Shown: one piece after another, positions 7,172 to 14,759 of the stretch
Layout: each line of letters begins with the position of its first letter
How positions within the stretch are numbered: the first letter of the stretch is position 1
DNA from: Streptomyces sp. Isolate_45
GTDB lineage: Bacteria; Actinomycetota; Actinomycetes; Streptomycetales; Streptomycetaceae
Assembly: GCF_024721315.2 (NCBI RefSeq)
Contig: NZ_JANFAK020000052.1
Coordinates: forward strand, 1 to 50,489
DNA length: 50,489 nt
Direction of reading: 5' to 3'
Program-made: the position numbers and the translations under genes
The notes under the pieces: model-generated
The model's input: the letters and a program-made list of their open reading frames with translations, nothing else
The model's database searches: none
What the model was told of the DNA's origin: nothing

Positions 7172-8052
7172 AGACCCCGCTCCCTCCCCCCGCCGTACCG
7201 GACAGCGCGGCACCGGACACCGCCCCCGCGGCCCTGCGCCCCCCGGCCGCCGCGTCCGCGCACCGGGTGCGCGCCGTCGCCCGCCGGCACTGGCTGGTGC
7301 TCAAGCGCAGCCCGCACCGCTTCTTCGACGTACTGGTCTGGCCGCTCGTCGACACCCTGCTCTACGGGTCCATCGGCCTGTTCGCCGCCCAGGCGGCGGG
7401 CACCGACCCGGGAGCGACGACCGCCGTCGCCGTGTACCTGCTCAGCGGAACGGTCCTGTGGCACCTGGTCCACCAGACGCAGATCTCGCTCGCCACCGGA
7501 TTCCTGGAGGAGACCTGGTCGCGCAACCTCCTGGGCCTCCTCGCCACGCCCATGAGGGAATGGGAGTACCTCGCGGGCGTCGGCCTCTTCGCCCTGCTGC
7601 GCACCGCCGTCAGTACGATCGCGGTCGCCGGACTGGCCTTCGCCGCCTACGCCTTCGACGTCACGGCGCTGGGCTTCGGGCTGGTCCCGGTGGCGGCCCT
7701 GCTGCTGGCCTGCGGCTGGTCGGTGGCCCTGCTGGTGGTGGGCCTGGTGCTGCGGTACGGCAGCGGGGCCGAGGCCCTCGTCTGGGGCGCCCTGTCCGTG
7801 GTGATGCCGCTGTCGGGGGTCTTCTACCCCGTCTCCACGCTACCGGCGGCGCTGCGACCGCTCGCCGAGATCCTGCCCACCACCCACGTGTTCGCCGCCG
7901 GGCGGGCCCTGACCGGGGGAGGGGCGATGCCCTGGCGGGAGCTGGGCATCGCCACCGCCGGGACGCTCCTCCTGATGCTGCTCAGCCTGTTCGCGCTGAG
8001 CCGGATGATGCGCTCCTTCCGCAGGCGGGGTCTGGTGACGCGGTACTCCTGA
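7168..8052 (+). CDS. ABC-2 type permease, NodJ/DrrB type
   Basis: 294 residues from ATG 7168, overlapping the ATPase stop. A Pro/Ala-rich cytoplasmic N-terminus of about 35 residues precedes about six membrane helices; LLATPMREWEYLAG and VVMPLSGVFYPVSTLP are the conserved cytoplasmic loop and late helix of ABC-2 exporters of the NodJ/DrrB group. Together with the ATPase it should form a homodimeric-type exporter for a small glycolipid, oligosaccharide or antibiotic. It ends the set: the next gene is convergent, with only 7 bp between stops. Confidence 0.9.
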   Translation: MKTPLPPPAVPDSAAPDTAPAALRPPAAASAHRVRAVARRHWLVLKRSPHRFFDVLVWPLVDTLLYGSIGLFAAQAAGTDPGATTAVAVYLLSGTVLWHLVHQTQISLATGFLEETWSRNLLGLLATPMREWEYLAGVGLFALLRTAVSTIAVAGLAFAAYAFDVTALGFGLVPVAALLLACGWSVALLVVGLVLRYGSGAEALVWGALSVVMPLSGVFYPVSTLPAALRPLAEILPTTHVFAAGRALTGGGAMPWRELGIATAGTLLLMLLSLFALSRMMRSFRRRGLVTRYS

Positions 8053-8059
8053 CGCGTGG

Positions 8060-9226
8060 TCAGCGGGCTCCCGTGCCCGGGTGGCTCCAGCGGAACTCCG
8101 CCTCCGGGAACCGCGGCGAGGGGCCGTCCAGCAGCGGGGAGGGCAGGTTCCGCAGGAAGCGGTCGAAGAAGGCCCGGGTGTAGGCCCGGACCAACTGTGC
8201 CGACCTGGCCGGGGTCAGGGTGCCGAGGAGTTCCGCGTACAGGTCGGTCGGCCAGGCTTGCGGGAGTCCGCCCGCCGCGGCGAAGTGCGGCAGGTCGGTG
8301 AAGGTCAGGTGCCCGGTGCCGGCGATCCGCACCTGGCGGGCCCAGCCGCGCTGATGGTCCCGCCACTGCCGCCAGGTGTCGTGGTCCTCCAGCGCGGTGA
8401 GGAGCATGTAGGGCCGGTCCAGCCCCTGTTCGGCCACCGGCGAGCCGAAGAGGGCGCCGTCCAGGCCGAGTCCGGCCCGGAAGCGCCGGTCCACGCGCAG
8501 TACCTCGGCCGCGGCCGACCCGCCCATGGAGTGGCCGAGGACCCCGATCCGTGCCGGGTCGGCCCGCGGCCACTCCCACCCGCCCGCGCCGCCCCGCGGC
8601 CGCGGGAGTTCGCCGGCGAGGAAGCGCAGGTCGTCGACCCGGGCCCGGATCTCCAGGCGTTCCTGGGCGCCCCAGTCGGCGGGCTCCTCGGGCAGGACGC
8701 CGCGTACGATCCGGCCGCCGGGGAACTCGACCACGGCGGCGTCGAAGGTGTGGTCGACGGCGGCGACGAGGTATCCGTGCGCGGCCAGGTCCTCGGCCAG
8801 GGCGGTGCAGTTGGCCCGGCCCCCCTCGCGCCCGTGGCCGAGCAGCAGCAGCGGCAGCGGGCCGTGCGCCGCGGGGGCCCCGTCCCGGGCGTGCGGGCGG
8901 ACGGCGGCCAGGGTGCCGGTGGTCAGGGGCAGCCCGGACTCCAGGTCGGCGGCGACCGCGGCGGTGGTGTACGGGGCGCGGGGGCGTCCCGCCCTGCCCA
9001 GGGCGGGGTACCAGAGCTGCACCATCAGCTCGCGCGGGCGGCGGTCCGGGGCGAACGGGTCCTCGCGCGCGGCGTCGACCAGGTGGAGGGTGCGGGTGCC
9101 GATGGGCCGGGGCGCGGTGGGGGCGGGCAGCGGGAGCGCGGCGGCCGCCTGGGCGGCGGTGGCGGGCAGCAGCATGCCACCGGCGGCCGAGCCGGCGAGC
9201 AGCAGAACGGAGCGACGCGTGATCAT
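8060..9226 (-). CDS. Tat-exported alpha/beta hydrolase, PAF-acetylhydrolase/dienelactone-hydrolase-like
   Basis: 388 residues. ATG 9226 (second of two adjacent ATGs) is chosen because GAGGG lies 6 bases upstream. The start MITRRSVLLLAGSAAGGMLLPATAAQA is a twin-arginine signal peptide. LLLLGHGREGGRANC is the oxyanion loop, and GHSMGG carries the catalytic Ser233; HLTFTDLP near the C-terminus contains a likely catalytic His. This is the type of secreted lipase/cutinase-like or platelet-activating-factor-acetylhydrolase-like enzyme common in Streptomyces. A DasR-like site 47 bp before the start suggests control by aminosugar supply. A related enzyme is encoded at 22263-23456. Confidence 0.87.
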   Translation of the reverse strand: MITRRSVLLLAGSAAGGMLLPATAAQAAAALPLPAPTAPRPIGTRTLHLVDAAREDPFAPDRRPRELMVQLWYPALGRAGRPRAPYTTAAVAADLESGLPLTTGTLAAVRPHARDGAPAAHGPLPLLLLGHGREGGRANCTALAEDLAAHGYLVAAVDHTFDAAVVEFPGGRIVRGVLPEEPADWGAQERLEIRARVDDLRFLAGELPRPRGGAGGWEWPRADPARIGVLGHSMGGSAAAEVLRVDRRFRAGLGLDGALFGSPVAEQGLDRPYMLLTALEDHDTWRQWRDHQRGWARQVRIAGTGHLTFTDLPHFAAAGGLPQAWPTDLYAELLGTLTPARSAQLVRAYTRAFFDRFLRNLPSPLLDGPSPRFPEAEFRWSHPGTGAR

Positions 9227-9272
9227 CATCCACCCTCGGGGAAACGGCGAACCTGGCGACGCCCCAACGTAG

Positions 9273-9286
9273 TTGGTCTGGACCAA
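9273..9286. promoter_or_regulatory. DasR-like operator (dre), site 2
   Basis: TTGGTCTGGACCAA; its 12-base core is identical to that of the site at 1381 and differs from the dre core TGGTCTAGACCA by one base, with the outer T/A pair extending the palindrome. It lies 47 bp before the start of the Tat-exported hydrolase. Two copies flanking the same gene group make chance less likely. Confidence 0.6.
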
Positions 9287-9456
9287 TTTGCCCAGAGGTT
9301 CTCCAGTCACCCGATAGGACTTCGGCACCGGGAGCCCCGGCCGCTGCGAGTGGCGTCCACGCGCCGCCCCGCCGCCCCGCCGCCACCGTGCCGGTGAGGA
9401 GGCGGAGGCGGAGGGTCATTCGGCGGTTGCGGGTTCCTCCGGGGAAGGGTCCGGCC

Positions 9457-10419
9457 TCACGTACCGCTCGGCTGGACCATCTTCCGGCCCGCGGTGCTTC
9501 CACCGTCCACGGAGATCGACGCACCCGTCATGTAGGGGAAGTCGTCGGACGCGAGCCCGAGCACCGCGCGCGCGATCTCCTCGGCCTCGCCCATCCGTTC
9601 GAGACCGTCCACGTTGAGCGGTCCCCACGCCTGCTTGTACTTCGCCCAATCCGCGTCCGGGATTCCCGGCGGGCGGACGAAGGGGGTATCGGTGGTACCG
9701 GGCAGCAGGGCGTTGAGCCTGATCCCCTTGGGCCCGTACGCGAGGGCCGCGGACTTCACCATGCCCTGCACCGCCCGCTTGCTCGCGGTGTACGCGGCGC
9801 TGTTCGGCCGCGCCTGTTCGGCCGCCGATGACGAGGTGCAGATGATGACGCCGCGCTGCGCCTTGAGCATGTGCGGGATCTCGTACTTGATCGCGAGGAA
9901 CACCCCCCGGGCGTTGGTGGCCTGGACGTCATCCCACTCCTCGACGCTCATCTCATGGGGCAGTTTGCCGCTGCCGATGCCGGCGTTGTTGAAGGCGACG
10001 TCGATGCCGCCGTACCGGCTCGCGACCCGGTCCACGAAGCCGCGCACCTGGGCGTCCACGCGGACGTCGGCCTCGATGTACGTGGCTTCGCCTCCCGCGT
10101 CCCGGATCTCACGTGCCACCTGGCGCCCCAACTCGACCCGCCTGCCGCAGAATCCGACATGGGCGCCCTCCAGGGCGAACGCCTTCGCCGCCGCCCTGCC
10201 GATGCCGGATGTGCCACCCGTGATGAGCACGGACTTTCCCTGGAAGCGGCCGGCCCCGGTGCCCGACCTCGACCGGGCGCCGGTCGCGTGGGCGGTGGTG
10301 CCGAAGGCCGCGCTCCCCAACCCCAGGGCGGCGGCGCCACCTAGGAGGGACCGTCGCCCCATGGCAGCGGACCCTGCGTCCGCGTTGGCGGTCGTGACCG
10401 TGTGCGCATTGGTGTTCAT
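9457..10419 (-). CDS. SDR-family oxidoreductase with Tat signal
   Basis: 320 residues. ATG 10419 chosen because it gives a signal peptide: MGRRSLLGGAAALGLGSAAFGTTAHA (residues 20-45) is a twin-arginine type signal with AxA cleavage. The mature part is a classical short-chain dehydrogenase: TGGTSGIG cofactor loop, NNAG, YTASK catalytic Tyr-Lys and a C-terminal SVDGGS. NAD(P)-dependent enzymes are rarely exported, so either it carries a tightly bound cofactor or the signal acts as an anchor. Divergent from the histidine kinase gene. Substrate unknown. Confidence 0.85.
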   Translation of the reverse strand: MNTNAHTVTTANADAGSAAMGRRSLLGGAAALGLGSAAFGTTAHATGARSRSGTGAGRFQGKSVLITGGTSGIGRAAAKAFALEGAHVGFCGRRVELGRQVAREIRDAGGEATYIEADVRVDAQVRGFVDRVASRYGGIDVAFNNAGIGSGKLPHEMSVEEWDDVQATNARGVFLAIKYEIPHMLKAQRGVIICTSSSAAEQARPNSAAYTASKRAVQGMVKSAALAYGPKGIRLNALLPGTTDTPFVRPPGIPDADWAKYKQAWGPLNVDGLERMGEAEEIARAVLGLASDDFPYMTGASISVDGGSTAGRKMVQPSGT

Positions 10420-10483
10420 GCCGCTCAGCCTCGCTGCCCGACGCGGGTCCCCGACTCCCTCCACGGGCCGGACATCGCGGCCG

Positions 10484-10508
10484 GTGGGAGGAGGCGGCCT
10501 CCTCCCAC
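10484..10508. promoter_or_regulatory. 11-bp perfect inverted repeat between divergent genes
   Basis: GTGGGAGGAGG-CGG-CCTCCTCCCAC lies between the SDR gene (minus) and the histidine kinase gene (plus), about 40 bp before the latter. The position fits an operator for the downstream response regulator or for joint control; an early-leader hairpin is the alternative. Confidence 0.5.
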
Positions 10509-10549
10509 GGCAGGACCCGGCCGCAGGGGCGTCCGCCTATCGTGGGGGC

Positions 10550-11743
10550 GTGAACAGAGCCTGGATCGAGCCCGCGTTCGACAGGAGATTCGCCGGCGTG
10601 CGGGTCCTGGCCCTCGCCGGCGTCATGGTCGGCCATCTCCTGCTGTTGCAGCGGCCGTCCACGACGACGGACCTGGGCCTCGCCGCGGTCGCGCTCGTGC
10701 TGTGCCTGGCCGCGGGAAAATGGGTGTTCGGCGCGCTCCTGGCGCAGTCGGTCCTGCTCGTCGTCGCACACGCCCTGGGCGCGAGCATCGTTCCCTCGGT
10801 GAAAGTGCTGGCCGCCGTCACCCTTTTCGAGCTGGCGGTACGGCAGTCCGGACGTCGCCTTGCCGCCGGGGCGACGGGACTGGCGCTGGCCGTCGTCGTG
10901 AACCGCTTCGAGGACCTGCCCGGCGAACTCCTGCCGGTGCTCTACAAGGTGGGGATCGTCGCAGGCCTGCCGCTGCTCCTGGGCGCGTACGTACGCGTGA
11001 CCCGGGACGCCGCGGCGCATGCCCGTCGACACGCGGAGCAGCGGGAACTGCGCGCCGAACAACAGCTGCTGGCCGCCCGCGCGGCGGAACGCACCGTCAT
11101 CGCGCGCGAGTTGCACGACCTCGTCGCCCACCACGTCTCCTCCATGGTGCTGCGCGTCGGTGTCGCCCGGCACGTCACCGCGGCCACCCCCACCACCGAC
11201 CCGCGGATCACCGAGGTCCTCGACGACCTGCACGCCGGCGCCGGCGCGGCACTGGCCGATCTGCGGCGCCTGGTCACCGTACTGCGAGCCCCGGACCGGA
11301 CCGATCCCGACACCGGTTCCCTGGTCGAGCCCGGAGCCCTGCCGGCGGCTTTGGAGTCGGTGGTGGAACACGGCCGCCGGACCGGCCTGACCGTGACCGC
11401 TTCCGTGGACCCCCGCGTCGCGCGGCTCGACGCGGTACGCGGCCTCGCGGTCCTGCGCCTGGCCCAGGAGGGCCTGGCCAACGCGGCCAAGCACGGCGGG
11501 CCCGGCGCGCACGCCGAGCTGGCCCTGCGCGTGGCCGATGACGCCGTTCACCTGACGATCCGCGACGACGGCGCCGGACGGGCCCGGCCACCGGCCCCCG
11601 GCCCTTCCGGACACGGCTTGATCGGCATGCGGGAACGCGTGGACCTGCTCGGCGGCCGACTGGAGGCGGGCCCCGCCGCTCAGGGCTGGCGGCTCGCGGC
11701 CGAACTACCCGCCCTCACCACCGACATGGAGCCCCGGCTGTGA
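10550..11743 (+). CDS. Two-component sensor histidine kinase (NarL-type partner)
   Basis: 397 residues from GTG 10550. Residues 1-155 hold four to five membrane helices. Then comes a coiled linker and the HisKA_3 box ARELHDLVAHHVSSMVL with phospho-acceptor His189, and a C-terminal HATPase: LANAAKHGGPG (N-box), DDGAGRA (G1) and GHGLIGMRERV (G2). This is the class-7 kinase layout common in Streptomyces. The stop overlaps the GTG of the response regulator. The sensed signal is unknown; the short sensor suggests a membrane or cell-envelope cue. Confidence 0.93.
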   Translation: MNRAWIEPAFDRRFAGVRVLALAGVMVGHLLLLQRPSTTTDLGLAAVALVLCLAAGKWVFGALLAQSVLLVVAHALGASIVPSVKVLAAVTLFELAVRQSGRRLAAGATGLALAVVVNRFEDLPGELLPVLYKVGIVAGLPLLLGAYVRVTRDAAAHARRHAEQRELRAEQQLLAARAAERTVIARELHDLVAHHVSSMVLRVGVARHVTAATPTTDPRITEVLDDLHAGAGAALADLRRLVTVLRAPDRTDPDTGSLVEPGALPAALESVVEHGRRTGLTVTASVDPRVARLDAVRGLAVLRLAQEGLANAAKHGGPGAHAELALRVADDAVHLTIRDDGAGRARPPAPGPSGHGLIGMRERVDLLGGRLEAGPAAQGWRLAAELPALTTDMEPRL

Positions 11744-12393
11744 TCCGCGTCCTCGTCGTCGACGACCAGCAGCTCGTCCGCATGGGGCTGCGCATGCTCT
11801 TCGAGCAGGCGCGGGACATCGAGATCCTGGGCGAAGCGGACAACGGCGCGGAGGCGGTGCGACTGGCGGAACACCTGACTCCCGACGTCGTCCTCATGGA
11901 CTTGAGAATGCCCGGAATGGACGGCATCACGGCCACCCGCCGCATCGTGGCCGCACGCCCGGCCACCCGGGTCGTCGCCCTCACCACGTTCGACGACGAC
12001 GACCACCTGTATCCGGTGCTCGCGGCCGGAGCCCGCGGTTTCCTCGTCAAGGACACCCCACCGGCCGAACTCCTGGAGGCCGTACGCCGGGCCGCCGACG
12101 GAGAGGCCCCCTTCAGCCGGGACGTCCTCGACCGCCTCGTGGCCCAGGCCCTCCGGGCCCGTTCCGCCGCGGACACTCCCACGGAGATCCCGGTGCCGGC
12201 CATCACCCCCCGCGAGCGAGAGGTCCTCGGACTGCTCGGCGTGGGCCTGTCCAACAAGGAGATCGCCGACCGGCTGCATCTCGGCGTCACCACGGTGAAG
12301 ACGCACGTGGCCGGCCTGATGGCGAAGACGGGCCGGGACAACCGCATCCGTCTCGCGGTTCTCGCCGTCCTCACCGGCATCACGCCGAACTGA
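11740..12393 (+). CDS. LuxR/NarL-type response regulator
   Basis: 217 residues starting at the overlapping GTG 11740. Receiver domain with acidic pocket VVDDQQ, phospho-acceptor Asp54 in VVLMDLRMPG, conserved Thr in ALTTFDDD and Lys in FLVKDTPP. The C-terminal LuxR helix-turn-helix is TPREREVLGLLGVGLSNKEIADRLHLGVTTVKTHV. Coupled to the kinase gene. The inverted repeat at 10484-10508 is a candidate autoregulatory target. Confidence 0.95.
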   Translation: MIRVLVVDDQQLVRMGLRMLFEQARDIEILGEADNGAEAVRLAEHLTPDVVLMDLRMPGMDGITATRRIVAARPATRVVALTTFDDDDHLYPVLAAGARGFLVKDTPPAELLEAVRRAADGEAPFSRDVLDRLVAQALRARSAADTPTEIPVPAITPREREVLGLLGVGLSNKEIADRLHLGVTTVKTHVAGLMAKTGRDNRIRLAVLAVLTGITPN

Positions 12394-12483
12394 GCCGCCC
12401 TGCTCCGCGGGCGACCGTCCGTTCCGGATCCTGCCCGGCCGCGAGATCGGACGGGGACGACCTGCTCGCCCGACCGGCCCGGA

Positions 12484-13173
12484 TCAGTCCGGTGTCGCCG
12501 CGCCGTCGGCGGGACCGGTCGGACCGCGTTCGCGTCGGCCGTCGTTCGGCGCGGGCGCGTCTCCCGCGCGGGGTGGGTGGCCGGACGACAGGAGGGGATC
12601 GTCGAGGAGCACCAGCCGGTACCCCGTACGACGGCCCGTGCTCCGCGCGGGGCGGCGGCGCGGGCCGGAGCCGTTCTTGCGCGGCGACCGGGCCCGTTGG
12701 GCAGCGGCGATCAGGGCCGCCACGGGCGGCGCCTCGGCGCGCAGGCGGTTGAACCGGCGGACGGAGATCCCCGCCAGGCCCGCCGCCACGGGCCAGGTCG
12801 CCCCCTTGCGGATCGCGTCCAGGACCAACCGGAGGGCCGCCGGGGTCGGCGCCGCCCCCGGCCCGAGGCCGTGCGCCGCGGCCAGGGCCTGCGCGGAGCG
12901 GAGCGCCTCCGCGAAGCTCGTGTCCAGGTCCAGCCAGTCGCGCAGCATGTGTTCGGGAATGCCCGCCGCCGCGGCGCACCCGGGGATGGTCAGTCCCTGG
13001 GCGGCGGCCCGTACGGCTTCCGCCATGTGCGCGACGGTCTCCTCGCGCTGGCTGGGCGTGCGGCGCAGGACTTCGCGCAGGGCTCGGTCCATCTGCTCCT
13101 GCGAGGTGATCCACGCCAGTATTCGATCGGCCCACTCGTCCTGTTGGGCCTGGTGTGCCGTGCTGTCCACCAT
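12484..13173 (-). CDS. Helix-turn-helix protein with two HTH-like modules, unknown function
   Basis: 229 residues from ATG 13173; the earlier TTG at 13197 falls inside the iron-box-like site and is rejected. Two similar helical modules are visible: REETVAHMAEAVRAAAQGLTIPGCAAAAGIPEHMLRDWLDLD (about 43-84) and ALRLVLDAIRKGATWPVAAGLAGISVRRFNRLRAEAPPVAALI (about 112-155), each shaped like the HTH of phage terminase small subunits or resolvases. The last 70 residues are Arg/Pro/Gly-rich and probably disordered. I do not recognise a named family. Gene start region overlaps an iron-box-like site, so iron control is possible. Confidence 0.7.
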   Translation of the reverse strand: MVDSTAHQAQQDEWADRILAWITSQEQMDRALREVLRRTPSQREETVAHMAEAVRAAAQGLTIPGCAAAAGIPEHMLRDWLDLDTSFAEALRSAQALAAAHGLGPGAAPTPAALRLVLDAIRKGATWPVAAGLAGISVRRFNRLRAEAPPVAALIAAAQRARSPRKNGSGPRRRPARSTGRRTGYRLVLLDDPLLSSGHPPRAGDAPAPNDGRRERGPTGPADGAATPD

Positions 13174-13189
13174 TCCGTACCCCCAATGA

Positions 13190-13208
13190 TTAGGCAAGCC
13201 TAACCTAA
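13190..13208. promoter_or_regulatory. Iron-box-like site (DmdR/IdeR/DtxR type)
   Basis: TTAGGCAAGCCTAACCTAA matches the consensus TTAGGTTAGGCTAACCTAA at 16 of 19 positions. DtxR-family iron repressors of actinobacteria bind this sequence. It lies 16 bp before the ATG of the HTH protein gene, the position expected for repression of that gene. Confidence 0.65.
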
Positions 13209-13263
13209 TGGGCGTGACGGGTGGGGGAGTTCGGGAGACCGCCTGCGGCCGGTGCGCCGTCCG

Positions 13264-14049
13264 TCAAGCGGCGGTCCAGCCGCCGTCCATCGGAAGGGAA
13301 GTGCCCGTGACGTGGCCGGTGTGCGGCCCGCAGAGCCACAGGGCGACGGCCGCGACCTCCTCCGGCTCGATCAACCGTTTGATGGCCGAGCCGCGGAGCA
13401 GCACCTCGTCGACGACCTGCTCCGGCGGGATTCCGTGGGCCTCGGCCTGGGCGGCGATCTGCCGTTCCACGAGCGGCGTGCGCACGTAGCCGGGGTTCAC
13501 GCAGTTGCTCGTCACACCGTGCGGGGCGCCCTCCAGGGCGGTGACCTTGCTCAGGCCCTCCAGGGCGTGCTTGGCCGTGACGTAACCGGACTTGAAGGGG
13601 CTCGCCCGCAGGCCGTGCACGCTGGAGATGTTGACGACCCGGCCCCAGCCGCGCCGGTACATGTGCGGAAGGGCGCGGCGCAGCAACAGGAACGGGGCGG
13701 TGACCATCACCCTCTGGAGGCGGTCGAACAGCTCCGGCGGGAAGTCCTCGATGGCCGCGACGTGTTGCAGTCCGGCGTTGTTCACGAGGATGTCGAGATC
13801 CGTGGGCAGGGACGCCACGGCGCCGGGATCGGCCAGGTCCGCCGCGTGGGCCCGCCCGTCCACCCGCCGGGCCACCTCGGCGGCGGCCGGAGCGTCGACG
13901 TCCACGACGTGGACGAAGGCCCCCGCGGCGGCCAGGGCCTCGACGCAGGCACGCCCGATGCCACTGCCACCGCCGGTCACCAGGGCCGTGCGCCCGCTCA
14001 GTCCGCCCGCCGGGGCCCCGGACGCCGTTCCACCGAATCCGCTCGTCAT
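13264..14049 (-). CDS. 3-hydroxybutyrate dehydrogenase (SDR family)
   Basis: 261 residues, ATG 14049. TGGGSGIG cofactor loop, NNAGLQHVAAIEDFPPE, NISSVHG catalytic Ser, YVTAKHAL catalytic Tyr-Lys, and the closing GTSLPMDGGWTAA. The LQHVAxIEDFP and NPGYVRTPLVERQI segments are typical of D-3-hydroxybutyrate dehydrogenases, which convert 3-hydroxybutyrate and NAD to acetoacetate in polyhydroxybutyrate and ketone-body use. Divergent from the lipoprotein gene; 90 bp before the HTH gene on the same strand. Confidence 0.88.
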   Translation of the reverse strand: MTSGFGGTASGAPAGGLSGRTALVTGGGSGIGRACVEALAAAGAFVHVVDVDAPAAAEVARRVDGRAHAADLADPGAVASLPTDLDILVNNAGLQHVAAIEDFPPELFDRLQRVMVTAPFLLLRRALPHMYRRGWGRVVNISSVHGLRASPFKSGYVTAKHALEGLSKVTALEGAPHGVTSNCVNPGYVRTPLVERQIAAQAEAHGIPPEQVVDEVLLRGSAIKRLIEPEEVAAVALWLCGPHTGHVTGTSLPMDGGWTAA

Positions 14050-14152
14050 GACCCGAACGTTAGGGAGGGCCGCCGGCGGTTGCCGATGTGCGCCGCCGCC
14101 ACAGTCGGGACCCCGGACATGGCGGTGGGCACCAGGGGGAGCCGGCCGTGGG

Positions 14153-14159
14153 GTCATAA
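14153..14159 (+). promoter_or_regulatory. Candidate -10 element (TCATAAT) of a leaderless transcript
   Basis: TCATAAT ends 7 bases before the ATG of the lipoprotein gene, with no ribosome binding site between. Confidence 0.4.
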
Positions 14160-14166
14160 TTCCGCC

Positions 14167-14703
14167 ATGAACATGATCGAACTGCGGCTGCTGCTCGCGA
14201 CCGTGCTCGTCGGGGCCACACTGAGCGGATGCTCCTTCCTCTCCCCCTTCACGACCTGCGAGGGCACCGGCCCCGAGCTGGCGGCCCTCGATGAGCTGTC
14301 GGCCCTGGACCTGCACCCGGCGGGGGCCAGGCCCGTCGACGGCGGCGCGGCGGACGGGGCCACCTGTACCGATGACAGCGGGGACGCCTGGCTGAGCGCG
14401 GACCGGCTGTACGTGTACGACGGGAGCGCCGCGGACGTGCTGGCGTACTACGCACGGGAACTGCAGGCGGCGGGCTGGCACCCGGTCGAGCTGCCCGGGG
14501 CGGTGCCGGAGGGCCGGATCCCCGTCACCTGCTTCGAGTCCCCGGACCGGCCGAGCGTCACAGTCGATTTCGAAACACCCGGCGACCTCCGCGAGTTCTA
14601 CCAGGTGGACCCGGGCCCCGAGCCGACCGGCTCCGTGCCCCGAACCTGGATCCACGTCTTCGCCGAGGCGTCGGCCGACGGATCGCGCATGGACTGTTGG
14701 TAG
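14167..14703 (+). CDS. Secreted lipoprotein of unknown function
   Basis: 178 residues. MNMIELRLLLATVLVGATLSGC is a lipoprotein signal with lipobox LSGC (lipidated Cys at residue 22). The mature part has several further cysteines (TTCEGTG, TCTDDSG, VTCFESP, MDCW end) that could form disulfides, and a segment YVYDGSAADVLAYYARELQAAGWHPV like small actinobacterial surface proteins of unknown role. Ends convergently with the methionine permease gene. No specific function can be assigned. Confidence 0.83.
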   Translation: MNMIELRLLLATVLVGATLSGCSFLSPFTTCEGTGPELAALDELSALDLHPAGARPVDGGAADGATCTDDSGDAWLSADRLYVYDGSAADVLAYYARELQAAGWHPVELPGAVPEGRIPVTCFESPDRPSVTVDFETPGDLREFYQVDPGPEPTGSVPRTWIHVFAEASADGSRMDCW

Positions 14704-14759
14704 GGCCTGCCCGGGTGAACCCGTCGCTCGACGAGCCGGCGCCGGTGGAGGGGCCGAAT

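Noticed and set aside
12380..13186. Alternative minus-strand frame over the HTH gene
   Set aside because: Product is Arg/Pro/Gly-rich without any recognisable fold, while the frame 12484-13173 gives two HTH modules and ends cleanly.
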